Shown piece after piece: positions 8,198-16,080 of a stretch of 64,000 bases of DNA. The notes below the pieces were generated by a model. It saw nothing but the letters and a program-made list of their open reading frames with translations. It was not told the origin of the DNA and searched no databases. Position 1 is the stretch's first letter. Every line of letters begins with the position of its first letter. Made by a program: the position numbers and the translations under genes. Source of the stretch: Bradyrhizobium cosmicum (GTDB taxonomy: Bacteria > Pseudomonadota > Alphaproteobacteria > Rhizobiales > Xanthobacteraceae); the NCBI RefSeq assembly GCF_007290395.2, contig NZ_CP041656.2:124001-188000 (forward strand), in the 5' to 3' direction.

Positions 8198-9514
8198 TCA
8201 GATCGCCGCCAGCATGATGCAGATCATCGCGGCGACCGTGATCCGGCTGGCGCCGTCGCGGAAGGTGTAGAGAATCGGATCGTCGGGCATCTCGCGGCGA
8301 TGCGCCATCATCAGGGCGCGGCCGAACCAGTAGAGCAGCAGCGGGTTGAGCAGCCACAGCATCCAGGGCCGGCTGTAGAGCGGCGTCACTGCCGACGACG
8401 AGACGTAGAGCGAGAACACCGTCACCGCGTTCATGGCGCTCGCCGCCGCCATCGCGCCGATGATGTGCAAATCGGTGACGCGATAGTCGCGGTTGGAGGG
8501 ATCGGCGAGGCCGGCGCTCTCGCGCATGCTGAGCTCGCTGAAGCGCTTGATCAGAGCGAGCGAGGTGAACACGAACAGCGAGAAGATCAGCAGCCATTCC
8601 GACAGCACGACGCCAACGCCAACCGCGCCGGCGATGATGCGCAGCGTATAGAGGCCGGCCAGCGTGACGACGTCGACCAGCATCTTGCGCTTGAGCATGA
8701 GCGAATAGGCGACGGTGGTGGCGAGATAGGCGCCGAGCACGCCAAGGAACAACGGCGAGATGCAGAGGCCGGCCGCGGCCGCGAACAGCCACAGCGCGGG
8801 GATCGCCCAGAGCGCCGAGGAGATCGGCAAATCGCCGGCCGCGAGCGCGCGATGGCGCTTGGTCGGATGCTGCCTGTCCGCGGCGAGATCCAGGAGATCG
8901 TTCATCAGATAGGCGCCGGACGCACAGGCCGAGAACGCCAGGAACGCCAGCAGCGCGTAGCCGAGCGTCGCGAGATTCAGCTGATGCGCGGTGATGACAG
9001 GCACGAACACCAGCGTGTTCTTGGCGTATTGATAGACCCGCAGCGCCTTGGCCCAGGTCTTGAGGCTCGCAACGTCGCCGCCGCCGCTCCGGATGCGATC
9101 GATGGAGCCGCGATCGAACGGCAGCTTGTCGCCTGCAGCGAGATCGGCCGGTGCGACGATGCCGTCGAAGCCGAGATGCGCGGCGATGCCCGTCGCATGC
9201 CGGGCAAAGCGGCCGGCGACCAGATAGATCTTCTCGCCACGCGCCCGCGCCGCGAGCGCCTGGTTCAGCACATTCGGGTCATACGGCAGATGCGCGTAGT
9301 CGATCTCGGCCTGCGCCAGCACATCGCCGAACGCCGCCATGCCCCGCGCGCGCAGGCCCGAAAAGGAGCGGCCGACATCGGCGAACAGCGCCTCATAGGC
9401 AAGTTCGGAACGCAGCAATCCGCCTTCGAGATCGACGACCAGCGTCCGGGCGGCCACCGCACTTGCCGACGGCGCGGACGCGCCAGAATCGTACTGCCGG
9501 GCAGGCTGCTCCAT
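8198..9514 (-). CDS. UbiA-family prenyltransferase with N-terminal HAD-like segment (decaprenyl-phosphate phosphoribosyltransferase-like)
   Basis: A 438-residue polytopic membrane enzyme. Residues about 155-438 are a UbiA prenyltransferase with the Asp-rich motif NDLLDLAAD (205-213) followed by RQHPTKRHR. That form is typical of 5-phosphoribosyl-1-diphosphate:decaprenyl-phosphate transferases (Rv3806c type), which start decaprenyl-phosphoryl-arabinose synthesis. Residues 24-140 resemble a HAD phosphatase, but motif I reads DLEGGLL instead of DxDGT, the motif II Ser/Thr is absent (YLVAGRF) and no motif IV is seen, so it looks inactive. DprE2 and DprE1 partners are at 15.3-17.4 kb. The start is the ATG at 9512-9514; an open frame extends to 9598. 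Confidence 0.85.
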   Translation of the reverse strand: MEQPARQYDSGASAPSASAVAARTLVVDLEGGLLRSELAYEALFADVGRSFSGLRARGMAAFGDVLAQAEIDYAHLPYDPNVLNQALAARARGEKIYLVAGRFARHATGIAAHLGFDGIVAPADLAAGDKLPFDRGSIDRIRSGGGDVASLKTWAKALRVYQYAKNTLVFVPVITAHQLNLATLGYALLAFLAFSACASGAYLMNDLLDLAADRQHPTKRHRALAAGDLPISSALWAIPALWLFAAAAGLCISPLFLGVLGAYLATTVAYSLMLKRKMLVDVVTLAGLYTLRIIAGAVGVGVVLSEWLLIFSLFVFTSLALIKRFSELSMRESAGLADPSNRDYRVTDLHIIGAMAAASAMNAVTVFSLYVSSSAVTPLYSRPWMLWLLNPLLLYWFGRALMMAHRREMPDDPILYTFRDGASRITVAAMICIMLAAI

Positions 9515-9724
9515 CCGAAAACGCTCTGACTTGCCGCAAAATGACCGGCTCCAAGGCCGGGGAGCAGGGAAATGGACGGCCGCGAGCCTAATTGGCATTC
9601 GCTAAGGGCGGCTTAACCGGGGGGTGGGAGCAGCGCAGGTCCGGGGTGGAAAACCATCGCGGAGCGGCGAAAACGCCGCCTCGGAGCCCGCGCAGCCCGT
9701 TGCCCGGAATGGCCGCGCCCGCCT

Positions 9725-11242
9725 TCACCAGCCGACGCGCATTCCGACGCGGCCCCCCAATCCGCCGCCGTTGGTGCCATAGGTCAGGCCGCCGCTGGCC
9801 TGCACGTTCTCGCTGACGCGGAGCGCCGCGCTCATGGAGAGCGCATTGGTGTTCTGAAACGTGCCCCAGTTCATGCTCATCGCGATCTTTTCAGACGGCA
9901 TCAGCCACGGCGAGCCGGACATCGCAAAGGCCATCGCGACACCGTTGATCGCCTTGCTGGTCCGGCCGTCGAGGTCATTGAGGCGGGCATTGATGCCGGC
10001 GAGCTGGCTGTTGATGCCCGCGACATCCGCGGGGCTCGCGAACCCGAGCGCGCTGAGCGAGGTGGCCGCGAGATTGCCGGCCGCGTCCGTGGTGACGAGC
10101 TGCACCGGTCCGGACTGCGCGGCCGTGCTCGCGGCCGAGGCGACGCCGGACATCGTGTAGGTATTGCTCGCGGTGCCGTAGACCTGCTGGTTCGCGCGCG
10201 TCGCGGTCGCGCCATTGCCGATCGCGGTGGAATTCGCGAAGGTTGCGGAGGCGCCATTGCCGAAGGCCGAGGAATTCGCGCCGGTGGCGTTGGAGCCGTT
10301 GCCCACTGCGGTGTTCGCGACACCGTTTCCGCTCGCGTTGGCGCCGTTGCCGACCGCAATGTTGAAGCTGCCGGCGCCGCTGGCATTGGATTGCGTGCCG
10401 TTCGCAATATTCCTCGAATTGGCGCCACTGGCATTCGCCAGATAGCCGGTCGCCGCGTTGGAGCTGTTGGCGCCATATGCGATGGCGGCGTTGCCGGTGG
10501 CGACGTTATAGCTTCCGGATCCGCTCGCGTTGGTGTTCAAGCCGGTCGCGATATTGATGCTGTTGTCGCCGGTCGCGTTCGAGTTGCCGCCGGACGCAAT
10601 GTTGGCGCTGCCGTTGCCGTAGGCGTTGGCGTTGTTCCCCGTCGCGGTGTTGGCGCTGGCGTCGCCGTAGGCCTTGGCGCCAAACCCGTTCGCAAGATTT
10701 CTGCTGTTGTTCCCGGAGGCATTGGAACTGCGCCCGGTCGCCACGTTCCTGCTGCCGTCTCCGTTGGCCAGGGCGTTCAACCCGGACGCAAGATTGCCGC
10801 TGTTGTTGCCACTGGCGTTGGCCCCGGCGCCGGTCGCGATATTGTTGCTGTTGTCACCGCTGGCCTGCGCGTTGTTTCCGGACGCCATGTTTTTACTGCC
10901 TTCACCGCTGGCGATGGCTCCCGTCCCGGTCGCGCTATTGGAACTGTTGTTGCCGCTGGCGTTGGCATTGTTTCCCGTCGCAATATTGGAGCTGCTGTCG
11001 CCGCTGGCGTTGGAGCCGGCACCGATCGCGGAGTTGTTGCTGCCCGCGCCGCCAGCGGAAGCGGAGGGCCCGCAGGCAAAATTGCTCCCTGATCCGGCGG
11101 CCGTAGCGCCTTGATCAGACGCGGCACCATCCACACACAGGAACTGAGCCTGGGCTTTCGGCGCAGCTGCGCAAGCTACGATGACGGCAACCAGCGCCGT
11201 TGCGAGGGAAGCGGTGACTCGCGCTCGCAATGAAATCGTCAT
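9725..11242 (-). CDS. Trimeric autotransporter adhesin (YadA-like)
   Basis: 505 residues. A long signal peptide (RVTASLATALVAVIVACAAA) is followed by at least twenty imperfect 14-residue head repeats (about 40-370) of the form NASGNNSxNxATGxx, then a short stalk (GINSQLAGINARLNDLDGR) and a C-terminal YadA anchor (about 430-505, beginning SKAINGVAMAFAMSG and ending in a terminal tryptophan). It should trimerise, form a 12-stranded outer-membrane barrel and display a collagen-like rod for adhesion. SD GGGAGG at 11249-11254 is 6 nt from the ATG at 11242; the ATG two codons earlier is too close to it. The repeats are also visible in the DNA with a 42-nt period, so copy number may vary between strains. 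Confidence 0.92.
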   Translation of the reverse strand: MTISLRARVTASLATALVAVIVACAAAPKAQAQFLCVDGAASDQGATAAGSGSNFACGPSASAGGAGSNNSAIGAGSNASGDSSSNIATGNNANASGNNSSNSATGTGAIASGEGSKNMASGNNAQASGDNSNNIATGAGANASGNNSGNLASGLNALANGDGSRNVATGRSSNASGNNSRNLANGFGAKAYGDASANTATGNNANAYGNGSANIASGGNSNATGDNSINIATGLNTNASGSGSYNVATGNAAIAYGANSSNAATGYLANASGANSRNIANGTQSNASGAGSFNIAVGNGANASGNGVANTAVGNGSNATGANSSAFGNGASATFANSTAIGNGATATRANQQVYGTASNTYTMSGVASAASTAAQSGPVQLVTTDAAGNLAATSLSALGFASPADVAGINSQLAGINARLNDLDGRTSKAINGVAMAFAMSGSPWLMPSEKIAMSMNWGTFQNTNALSMSAALRVSENVQASGGLTYGTNGGGLGGRVGMRVGW

Positions 11243-11349
11243 GTTCATCCTCCCAACCCCGTCTTCCAAGCTTGCGACCGGCAAGGGGGCACAGGAAGAA
11301 TGAAGACCCCAGTCGCTTCCAGCCCCGGCCCGCCACGACGTCAACGTAG

Positions 11350-11378
11350 TTGACGCTCCCGCGACACTCAAAGCATGC
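11350..11378 (+). promoter_or_regulatory. Possible sigma-70 promoter with palindromic operator
   Basis: TTGACG (11350-11355) and GCATGC (11373-11378) are 17 nt apart. The -35 overlaps a perfect inverted repeat GTCAAC-GTA-GTTGAC at 11340-11354. Transcription would begin near 11385, directly before the rod-like RNA. The -10 is a weak match. Confidence 0.35.
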
Positions 11379-11384
11379 GAGCTG

Positions 11385-11590
11385 CGGTTTGGGGAAGTCT
11401 CAGGGCTTACCAAGGCTCGCACAGCACTCGGTCCTCCCATGTTCATGGGGGGCGGCCGGATGCCCCGGCTTCTCAGTCGGCGCACTCTTTTTGGTGAGAA
11501 GCCGGGCGGTCAAGGCCGCCAGTCTGTTGCACGGAACCCACAACCCGGCGCGAGCTTCATGTTCCCGAGGGGTTTATGCCCTGCGCCCGG
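11385..11590 (+). ncRNA. Candidate structured small RNA, rod-shaped, 6S-like architecture
   Basis: Four nested helices close one long rod: CAGGGC (11401-11406) with GCCCTG (11578-11583); AAGGCTCGC (11412-11420) with GCGAGCTT (11550-11557, one bulged G); GGCGGCC (11451-11457) with GGCCGCC (11514-11520); and CCCGGCTTCTCA (11464-11475) with TGAGAAGCCGGG (11495-11506), a perfect 12 bp. A large internal loop (11421-11450 against 11521-11549) sits mid-rod, as in 6S RNA. I could not confirm 6S sequence signatures, and the usual zapA/folate cyclo-ligase neighbours are absent. It could instead be a long leader of the MFS gene that starts 73 nt later. Confidence 0.5.
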
Positions 11591-11655
11591 TGGAAAGCGG
11601 CGCGCTCGACCCCATCTGCCAGTTTCTCTCCCCCGATCGCCATGAATCGAGACCC

Positions 11656-12927
11656 ATGACCGAACAGACGCTTGCTGCGCCGATCGACGATCAACCGGAC
11701 CGCCAGCGCGGTTTTTCACGCTACCAGGTGCTCCTCGTCGCGCTGCTCGCGTTCGCGCAGTTCACTATCATCCTCGATTTCATCATCATGTCGCCGCTCG
11801 GCGCCATCCTGATGCCTTCGCTCGACATCACGGCCGGGCAATTCGGCGTTGCGGTGTCGGCCTACGCGTTCAGCGCCGGGCTATCGGGCATCCTGGCCGC
11901 CGGCTTTGCCGACCGGTTCGATCGCAAGCGCCTGCTGCTGTTCTTCTATGTCGGCTTCACGCTCGGGACCCTGCTCTGCGCCGCCGCGCAGACTTACCAT
12001 GTGCTGCTGCTCGGCAGGATCGTGACCGGATTGTTCGGCGGCGTGATCGGCTCGGTCGTGCTCGCCATCGTCACCGATTTGTTTCCGTTGCACCTGCGCG
12101 GGCGTGTGATGGGCTTCGTGCAGACCGCATTCGCCGCGAGCCAGGTGCTCGGCGTTCCGGCCGGACTGTTTCTCGCCAATCACTGGAGCTGGCATGCCTG
12201 CTTTTTTGCAATCGTCGGCCTGTCGATCGTCACGATCGCAATCATCGCCTTCGCGATGGAGCCGGTCGACGCGCATCTGAAGCTGAAGCAGGACAAGAAC
12301 CCGTTCCACCATCTGGTCGCGACCGTCGGCGAGCCGCGCTACACGCTGGCCTTCGCCGTTACGACCTTGCTCGCGACCGGCGGCTACATGATCATGCCGT
12401 ACTCCAGCGCCTTCACCGTGAACAACGTCGGCATCGACATCGTGCATCTGCCGACGATCTATCTCGTCTCCGGCCTGTTCAGCATCGTCACGGGGCCGCT
12501 GGTTGGCCGCGCCAGCGACGCCTTCGGCAAATATCCGACCTTCGTGTTCGGCTGCGCGATGACCATCGTCATGGTACTGATCTACACCCATCTCGGCCAC
12601 GTCTCGCTCGCGACAGCGATCGCCGTCAACGTGCTGATGTTCGTCGGCATCTTCTCGCGCATGATCCCGTCGCAGGCGCTGATCTCGGCGATCCCCGATC
12701 CCAGCCAGCGCGGATCATTCAGCGCGGTCAGCGCATCGCTGCAGCAGCTTTCCGGCGGGCTCGGCTCGGTGCTTGCGGCTGCGATCATCTCGCAACAACC
12801 GGACGGCTCGCTGCTGCACTTCGAGCGGATCGGCTATGTCGTCGTCGCGACGACGCTCATCACGCTGGTCGCGATGTATTTCGTGCAGAAGTCGGTGGCG
12901 GAGCGGGCGGGGAAGAGCGTGGTGTGA
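11656..12927 (+). CDS. Major facilitator superfamily transporter
   Basis: 423 residues with about 12 predicted membrane helices, beginning YQVLLVALLAFAQFTIILDF. The cytoplasmic loop motif GFADRFDRKRLLL between helices 2 and 3 is the MFS signature A. The best guess is proton-driven efflux of a small molecule; no substrate can be read from the sequence. The frame is open to 11350, but that part overlaps the structured RNA and is not protein-like. The start is the ATG at 11656, whose upstream SD is weak. No regulator gene is adjacent. Confidence 0.88.
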   Translation: MTEQTLAAPIDDQPDRQRGFSRYQVLLVALLAFAQFTIILDFIIMSPLGAILMPSLDITAGQFGVAVSAYAFSAGLSGILAAGFADRFDRKRLLLFFYVGFTLGTLLCAAAQTYHVLLLGRIVTGLFGGVIGSVVLAIVTDLFPLHLRGRVMGFVQTAFAASQVLGVPAGLFLANHWSWHACFFAIVGLSIVTIAIIAFAMEPVDAHLKLKQDKNPFHHLVATVGEPRYTLAFAVTTLLATGGYMIMPYSSAFTVNNVGIDIVHLPTIYLVSGLFSIVTGPLVGRASDAFGKYPTFVFGCAMTIVMVLIYTHLGHVSLATAIAVNVLMFVGIFSRMIPSQALISAIPDPSQRGSFSAVSASLQQLSGGLGSVLAAAIISQQPDGSLLHFERIGYVVVATTLITLVAMYFVQKSVAERAGKSVV

Positions 12928-13215
12928 AGGGCGACAACAGCTCCTCTTCCACATTCAGGTGAACCAACGTTGGGCCTTCGATGACCAAGGTTGCATGTAT
13001 CACCTGTTGGTCGAAAATCTCGTAAGTCAGGTCAAGGCGCATTCAAGGGCATTGATTGGAGAAGGCGTAGCCGAAGCCGCATACCCCCTCGCTTCCCCTT
13101 CCCACTTGCCGTCCGGCCCTTCCGCCACACCCGCCGGTGTACCGTCTCGCTGAGCTTCATTTGCACGCAGTGGCAGTGCGTTCCCTATTTTCGATGCGCC
13201 GAACGGAGATCTCCA

Positions 13216-13701
13216 ATGAAGCTCAAACTTGCCGCCGCGATGCTCGCCGCAAGCCTCCCGCTCGCATCGATGGCTTTCGCCCAGGGCACCGCGCCAGCCG
13301 ACCTTGCGGTGATCGATGCCTGCCTGAAGACCGCGGAGAAAACCGGCGGTTTCGGCGGCGCGTGCGTCGGGCTCGTCGCCGACCCCTGCATCAAAGCGGC
13401 AAAGGGCGCGAATGACGACGTCGCCAAATGGAAAGCCTGCGCGGCGCGCGAACTCGCCATTTGGACGCAGAAAACAAGTGAGGCGCTCAAGAAGGTTCAG
13501 GCCGGCGGGTTCACCGACGTGATCCAGGCGGTCAATGACTCGCAGAAAACGTTCGCCGCGTCGCGTGATCGCTTTTGCGCGGTCTTCGACAAAATCGAGC
13601 CCGGCATGTACCCGGGCGACGCGAGCTACTGCCGCCTGCGCGAGACCGCGAACCACTCGCTGAGCCTGATCAAGCTCGGCGCTGCGGTCAATGAGCACTG
13701 A
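13216..13701 (+). CDS. Secreted cysteine-containing protein, LprI/DUF1311-like
   Basis: 161 residues: a signal peptide (MKLKLAAAMLAASLPLASM, cleavage after AFA), then a mature domain with spaced cysteines (DACLKT, GACVG, DPCIK, WKACAARE, RFCAVF, YCRLR). This suggests disulfides in the periplasm. The pattern CLKTAEK...WKACAARELAIW resembles the LprI N-terminal (DUF1311) family, some of whose members inhibit lysozyme; the function here is not proven. The start is the ATG at 13216 after GGAGATCTCCA. The 288-nt gap before it holds no gene I can support. Confidence 0.7.
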   Translation: MKLKLAAAMLAASLPLASMAFAQGTAPADLAVIDACLKTAEKTGGFGGACVGLVADPCIKAAKGANDDVAKWKACAARELAIWTQKTSEALKKVQAGGFTDVIQAVNDSQKTFAASRDRFCAVFDKIEPGMYPGDASYCRLRETANHSLSLIKLGAAVNEH

Positions 13702-13789
13702 GACCTCTTGGGCGCTTGGGGTCACCAGCTTTGCCGACCTTTTCCCACATAGCCACGACGGCTTCGGCCGCGAGCGCGGTGGACGTCGT

Positions 13790-13954
13790 TCATAGCTTAC
13801 CTGGCATCCGGGCAATGGCTGTCGGCGCGTAGCGCTTGCCTGAGCGACCGACGAGGCCAGCCGCCTCCAGTTCGCCTGCGATCTCAGTCGACGCAACGAG
13901 CGACATAGGCCATTCGGTAAGCCAAGAGCGCTGTACCTCGGTCTTGCGTACCGG
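13790..13954 (-). pseudogene. Remnant of a serine-recombinase-like C-terminus
   Basis: On the minus strand an open segment ends in TGA at 13790-13792 and reads STEIAGELEAAGLVGRSGKR followed by YAPTAIARMPGKL. This resembles the end of recombinase/resolvase proteins (the pattern: a helix 'IAxxLxxAG', then 'GKxYxPTAIARML'). An in-frame stop lies upstream at 13955-13957, so at most 54 codons survive. It lies 50-220 nt beyond the 3' end of tRNA-Leu, the usual side for an integrated element. Together with non-coding sequence it fills the 306-nt gap between the secreted protein and the tRNA. Confidence 0.4.
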
Positions 13955-14007
13955 TCAGCAGCTCAAACTCCCTGCAAATGAGCGATTTCAATCGCTTGAG
14001 CAGGAGA

Positions 14008-14094
<87 letters not shown>

Positions 14095-14244
14095 ATGCCG
14101 TTTGGGGCACGGAGGCGGTTACTAAGGTTCGGTGACGCGGTTGTCAAATCATGAGTAGGGATGCGGATTGCGCATCGCAAACCGGCCCGATACAAGCCTG
14201 ATAACACGTGCTCTTCCCCAGGAATGGACCCAGGATCAGATCCC

Positions 14245-15210
14245 ATGGCATCGAATTCGGAAACTCTCGTCACGGTTTTCGGCGGATCGGGGTTTTTGGG
14301 CCGGAATGTCGTCCGCGCGCTGTGCCGGCGGGATTACCGGGTCCGTGCTGCAGTGCGGCGGCCGGAATTGGCCGGATACCTCCAGCCCTCGGGCAAGGTC
14401 GGGCAGGTCCACGTCGTGCAGGCCAATTTGCGCTATCCGGCCTCGGTCGAGGCGACGCTGCGTGATTCGGATGTCGTGATCAACCTGGTCGGCATCCTCG
14501 CCGAGGGTGGCGCGCAGAGCTTCGACGCCGTCCAGGCCAAGGGCGCCGAGACCGTCGCCAAGGCGGCCGCGGCCATTGGCGCCCGGATGGTGCATGTCTC
14601 GGCGATCGGCGCCGATGCGGAATCGCCCTCAGCCTACGCGCGCGCCAAGGCGGCCGGCGAGCAGGCGGTCATGGCGGCGGTGCCGTCGGCCACGATCTTC
14701 CGTCCCTCGGTCGTATTCGGCCCCGAGGACCAGTTCACCAACCGCTTCGCCGCGCTGGCCCGGATGTCGCCGGTGATGCCGCTGATCGGCGGTGAGACGA
14801 AGATGCAGCCGGTCTATGTCGGCGACGTCGCCACCGCGATCGCGGATGCCGTCGACGGCAAGGCCAAGGCGGGCGCCACCTACGAGCTCGGCGGGCCGGA
14901 AGTGCTGACCATGCGCGAGATCATCGAGGCCATCCTCGAGATCACCGATCGCAAGCCGATGCTGGTGCCCCTGCCGTTCGGCCTCGCCCGCTTCAAGGCC
15001 GCCTTCCTGCAATTCGCGCCGGGCATGCTGAAGCTGACGCCGGACCAGGTCACGCTGCTTCAGCGCGACAATGTCGTGTCGGATGCGGCAAAGGCCGCAG
15101 GCCTGACGCTTGAAGGACTTGGCATCGCCGCCGATTCGCTGGAAGCGATCGCCCCGCAATATCTCTGGCGCTTCCGCCCCCAGGGCCAATTCCAGCGCAA
15201 GAGCGCGTAG
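14245..15210 (+). CDS. Complex I NDUFA9-like NAD(P)-binding protein
   Basis: 321 residues of the atypical short-chain dehydrogenase family related to the mitochondrial NDUFA9 subunit. The dinucleotide-binding motif is VFGGSGFLGRNVV near the N-terminus, and a catalytic YARAK segment (SAYARAKAAGE, about residue 130-140) follows. It may act as an NADPH-dependent reductase or quinone-related assembly factor; the precise role in bacteria is unclear. The start is the ATG at 14245 (AGGA at 14232-14235); an in-frame ATG at 14224 is an alternative. A palindromic repeat follows the stop. Confidence 0.88.
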   Translation: MASNSETLVTVFGGSGFLGRNVVRALCRRDYRVRAAVRRPELAGYLQPSGKVGQVHVVQANLRYPASVEATLRDSDVVINLVGILAEGGAQSFDAVQAKGAETVAKAAAAIGARMVHVSAIGADAESPSAYARAKAAGEQAVMAAVPSATIFRPSVVFGPEDQFTNRFAALARMSPVMPLIGGETKMQPVYVGDVATAIADAVDGKAKAGATYELGGPEVLTMREIIEAILEITDRKPMLVPLPFGLARFKAAFLQFAPGMLKLTPDQVTLLQRDNVVSDAAKAAGLTLEGLGIAADSLEAIAPQYLWRFRPQGQFQRKSA

Positions 15211-15221
15211 CACCTCCATGC

Positions 15222-15310
15222 CGTCATGGCCGGGCTTGTCCCGGCCATCCACGTCTTTGTTAACGCGGATGCCGACAACGTGGATGCCCGGCACAAGGCC
15301 GGGCATGACG
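15222..15310. repeat. Intergenic palindromic repeat, family C
   Basis: Opposed arms CGTCATGGCCGGGC and GCCCGGCACAAGGCCGGGCATGACG surround a core containing CCACGT and ACGTGG. It lies between two convergent genes and may act as a bidirectional transcription stop. Confidence 0.6.
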
Positions 15311-15336
15311 AGACTGTGGTGCAAGCCGCAAGAACA

Positions 15337-16077
15337 TTAAAACTTCAGCTTCTTGAACACCGCTTCCGGCAGCGTCTTGATGATCAGCATCACGAGGCGC
15401 CATTTGCCGCTGACGTAGACGACGTCGCTCTTGTTCTCGACGGCGCTGAGGATCGCGCCGCCCACGACGGGCGCATCCACGGTGAGCGGACCGATCAGCT
15501 TCATGCCCTCAGTCATCCTGGTACGGACGAAGCCCGGCTTCACCGTGACGACGTGAACGCCGCCGCGGCTCGCGCGCGCGCGCAGGCCTGAGAGAAACGC
15601 GGAGAAGCCTGCTTTCGCCGAGCCGTAGACATAGTTCGAGGCGCGGCCGCGATCGCCGGCAACCGAGGACACGCCGACGATCGTGCCGGTGCCGCGCGCC
15701 AGGAGTTTTTCGGCGAACAGGCCCAGGATCAGCGACGGGCCTTCATAGTTCGAACGCATGATCGTGGTGGCGTGGGCGAGATCGCTCTCGGCGTTCTCCT
15801 GCACACCCAGCAAGCCGACGATCGAGATGACGACGTCAGGTAGCGCCGGAAGCCCGTTCACGAATCCCTCGAACGAGGCGGTGTCGAGCACATCGAACTT
15901 GTAGAGACCAACAACGACATCGTAACGCGCGCGCAGATCCGCGGCGTCTGGCTCCAGCGCGGCGACATCGCGGCCGGCGAGGGCGACATCGTATCCGGCC
16001 TTGGCAAAGGCGCGCGCGGCGGCGCGGCCGATGTCGGAGGAGCCACCGAGCACAATTACGGTCTTGCGTGACGTCAC
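15337..16077 (-). CDS. Decaprenylphospho-ribose 2-epimerase reductase subunit, DprE2-like SDR
   Basis: 246 residues, classical short-chain dehydrogenase: NAD(P)-binding VLGGSSDIGRAAARAFAKAG (about 8-27) and catalytic YVYGSAKAG (YxxxK). Together with DprE1 it would convert decaprenylphosphoryl-ribose to the arabinose form by oxidation at C2 and re-reduction. The gene starts 3 nt after the DprE1-like gene stop on the same strand, so translational coupling is likely, and this pairing is the main support for the name. Without the neighbour it would be only a generic SDR. Confidence 0.82.
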   Translation of the reverse strand: MTSRKTVIVLGGSSDIGRAAARAFAKAGYDVALAGRDVAALEPDAADLRARYDVVVGLYKFDVLDTASFEGFVNGLPALPDVVISIVGLLGVQENAESDLAHATTIMRSNYEGPSLILGLFAEKLLARGTGTIVGVSSVAGDRGRASNYVYGSAKAGFSAFLSGLRARASRGGVHVVTVKPGFVRTRMTEGMKLIGPLTVDAPVVGGAILSAVENKSDVVYVSGKWRLVMLIIKTLPEAVFKKLKF

Positions 16078-16080
16078 GGC

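Noticed and set aside
10391..11092. Repetitive open frames antisense to the adhesin
   Set aside because: They mirror the repeats of the trimeric autotransporter gene and have no other support.
9725..11485. Longer start for the adhesin at 11485
   Set aside because: The signal peptide and SD point to 11242; the extra codons include the spacer region.
11350..11655. N-terminal extension of the MFS transporter
   Set aside because: The stretch is a folded RNA region and does not look like protein; the start at 11656 matches the family.
12860..13042. Small minus-strand open frame after the MFS gene
   Set aside because: 60 codons with no SD, no family and overlap with the MFS stop region; not enough to call a gene.
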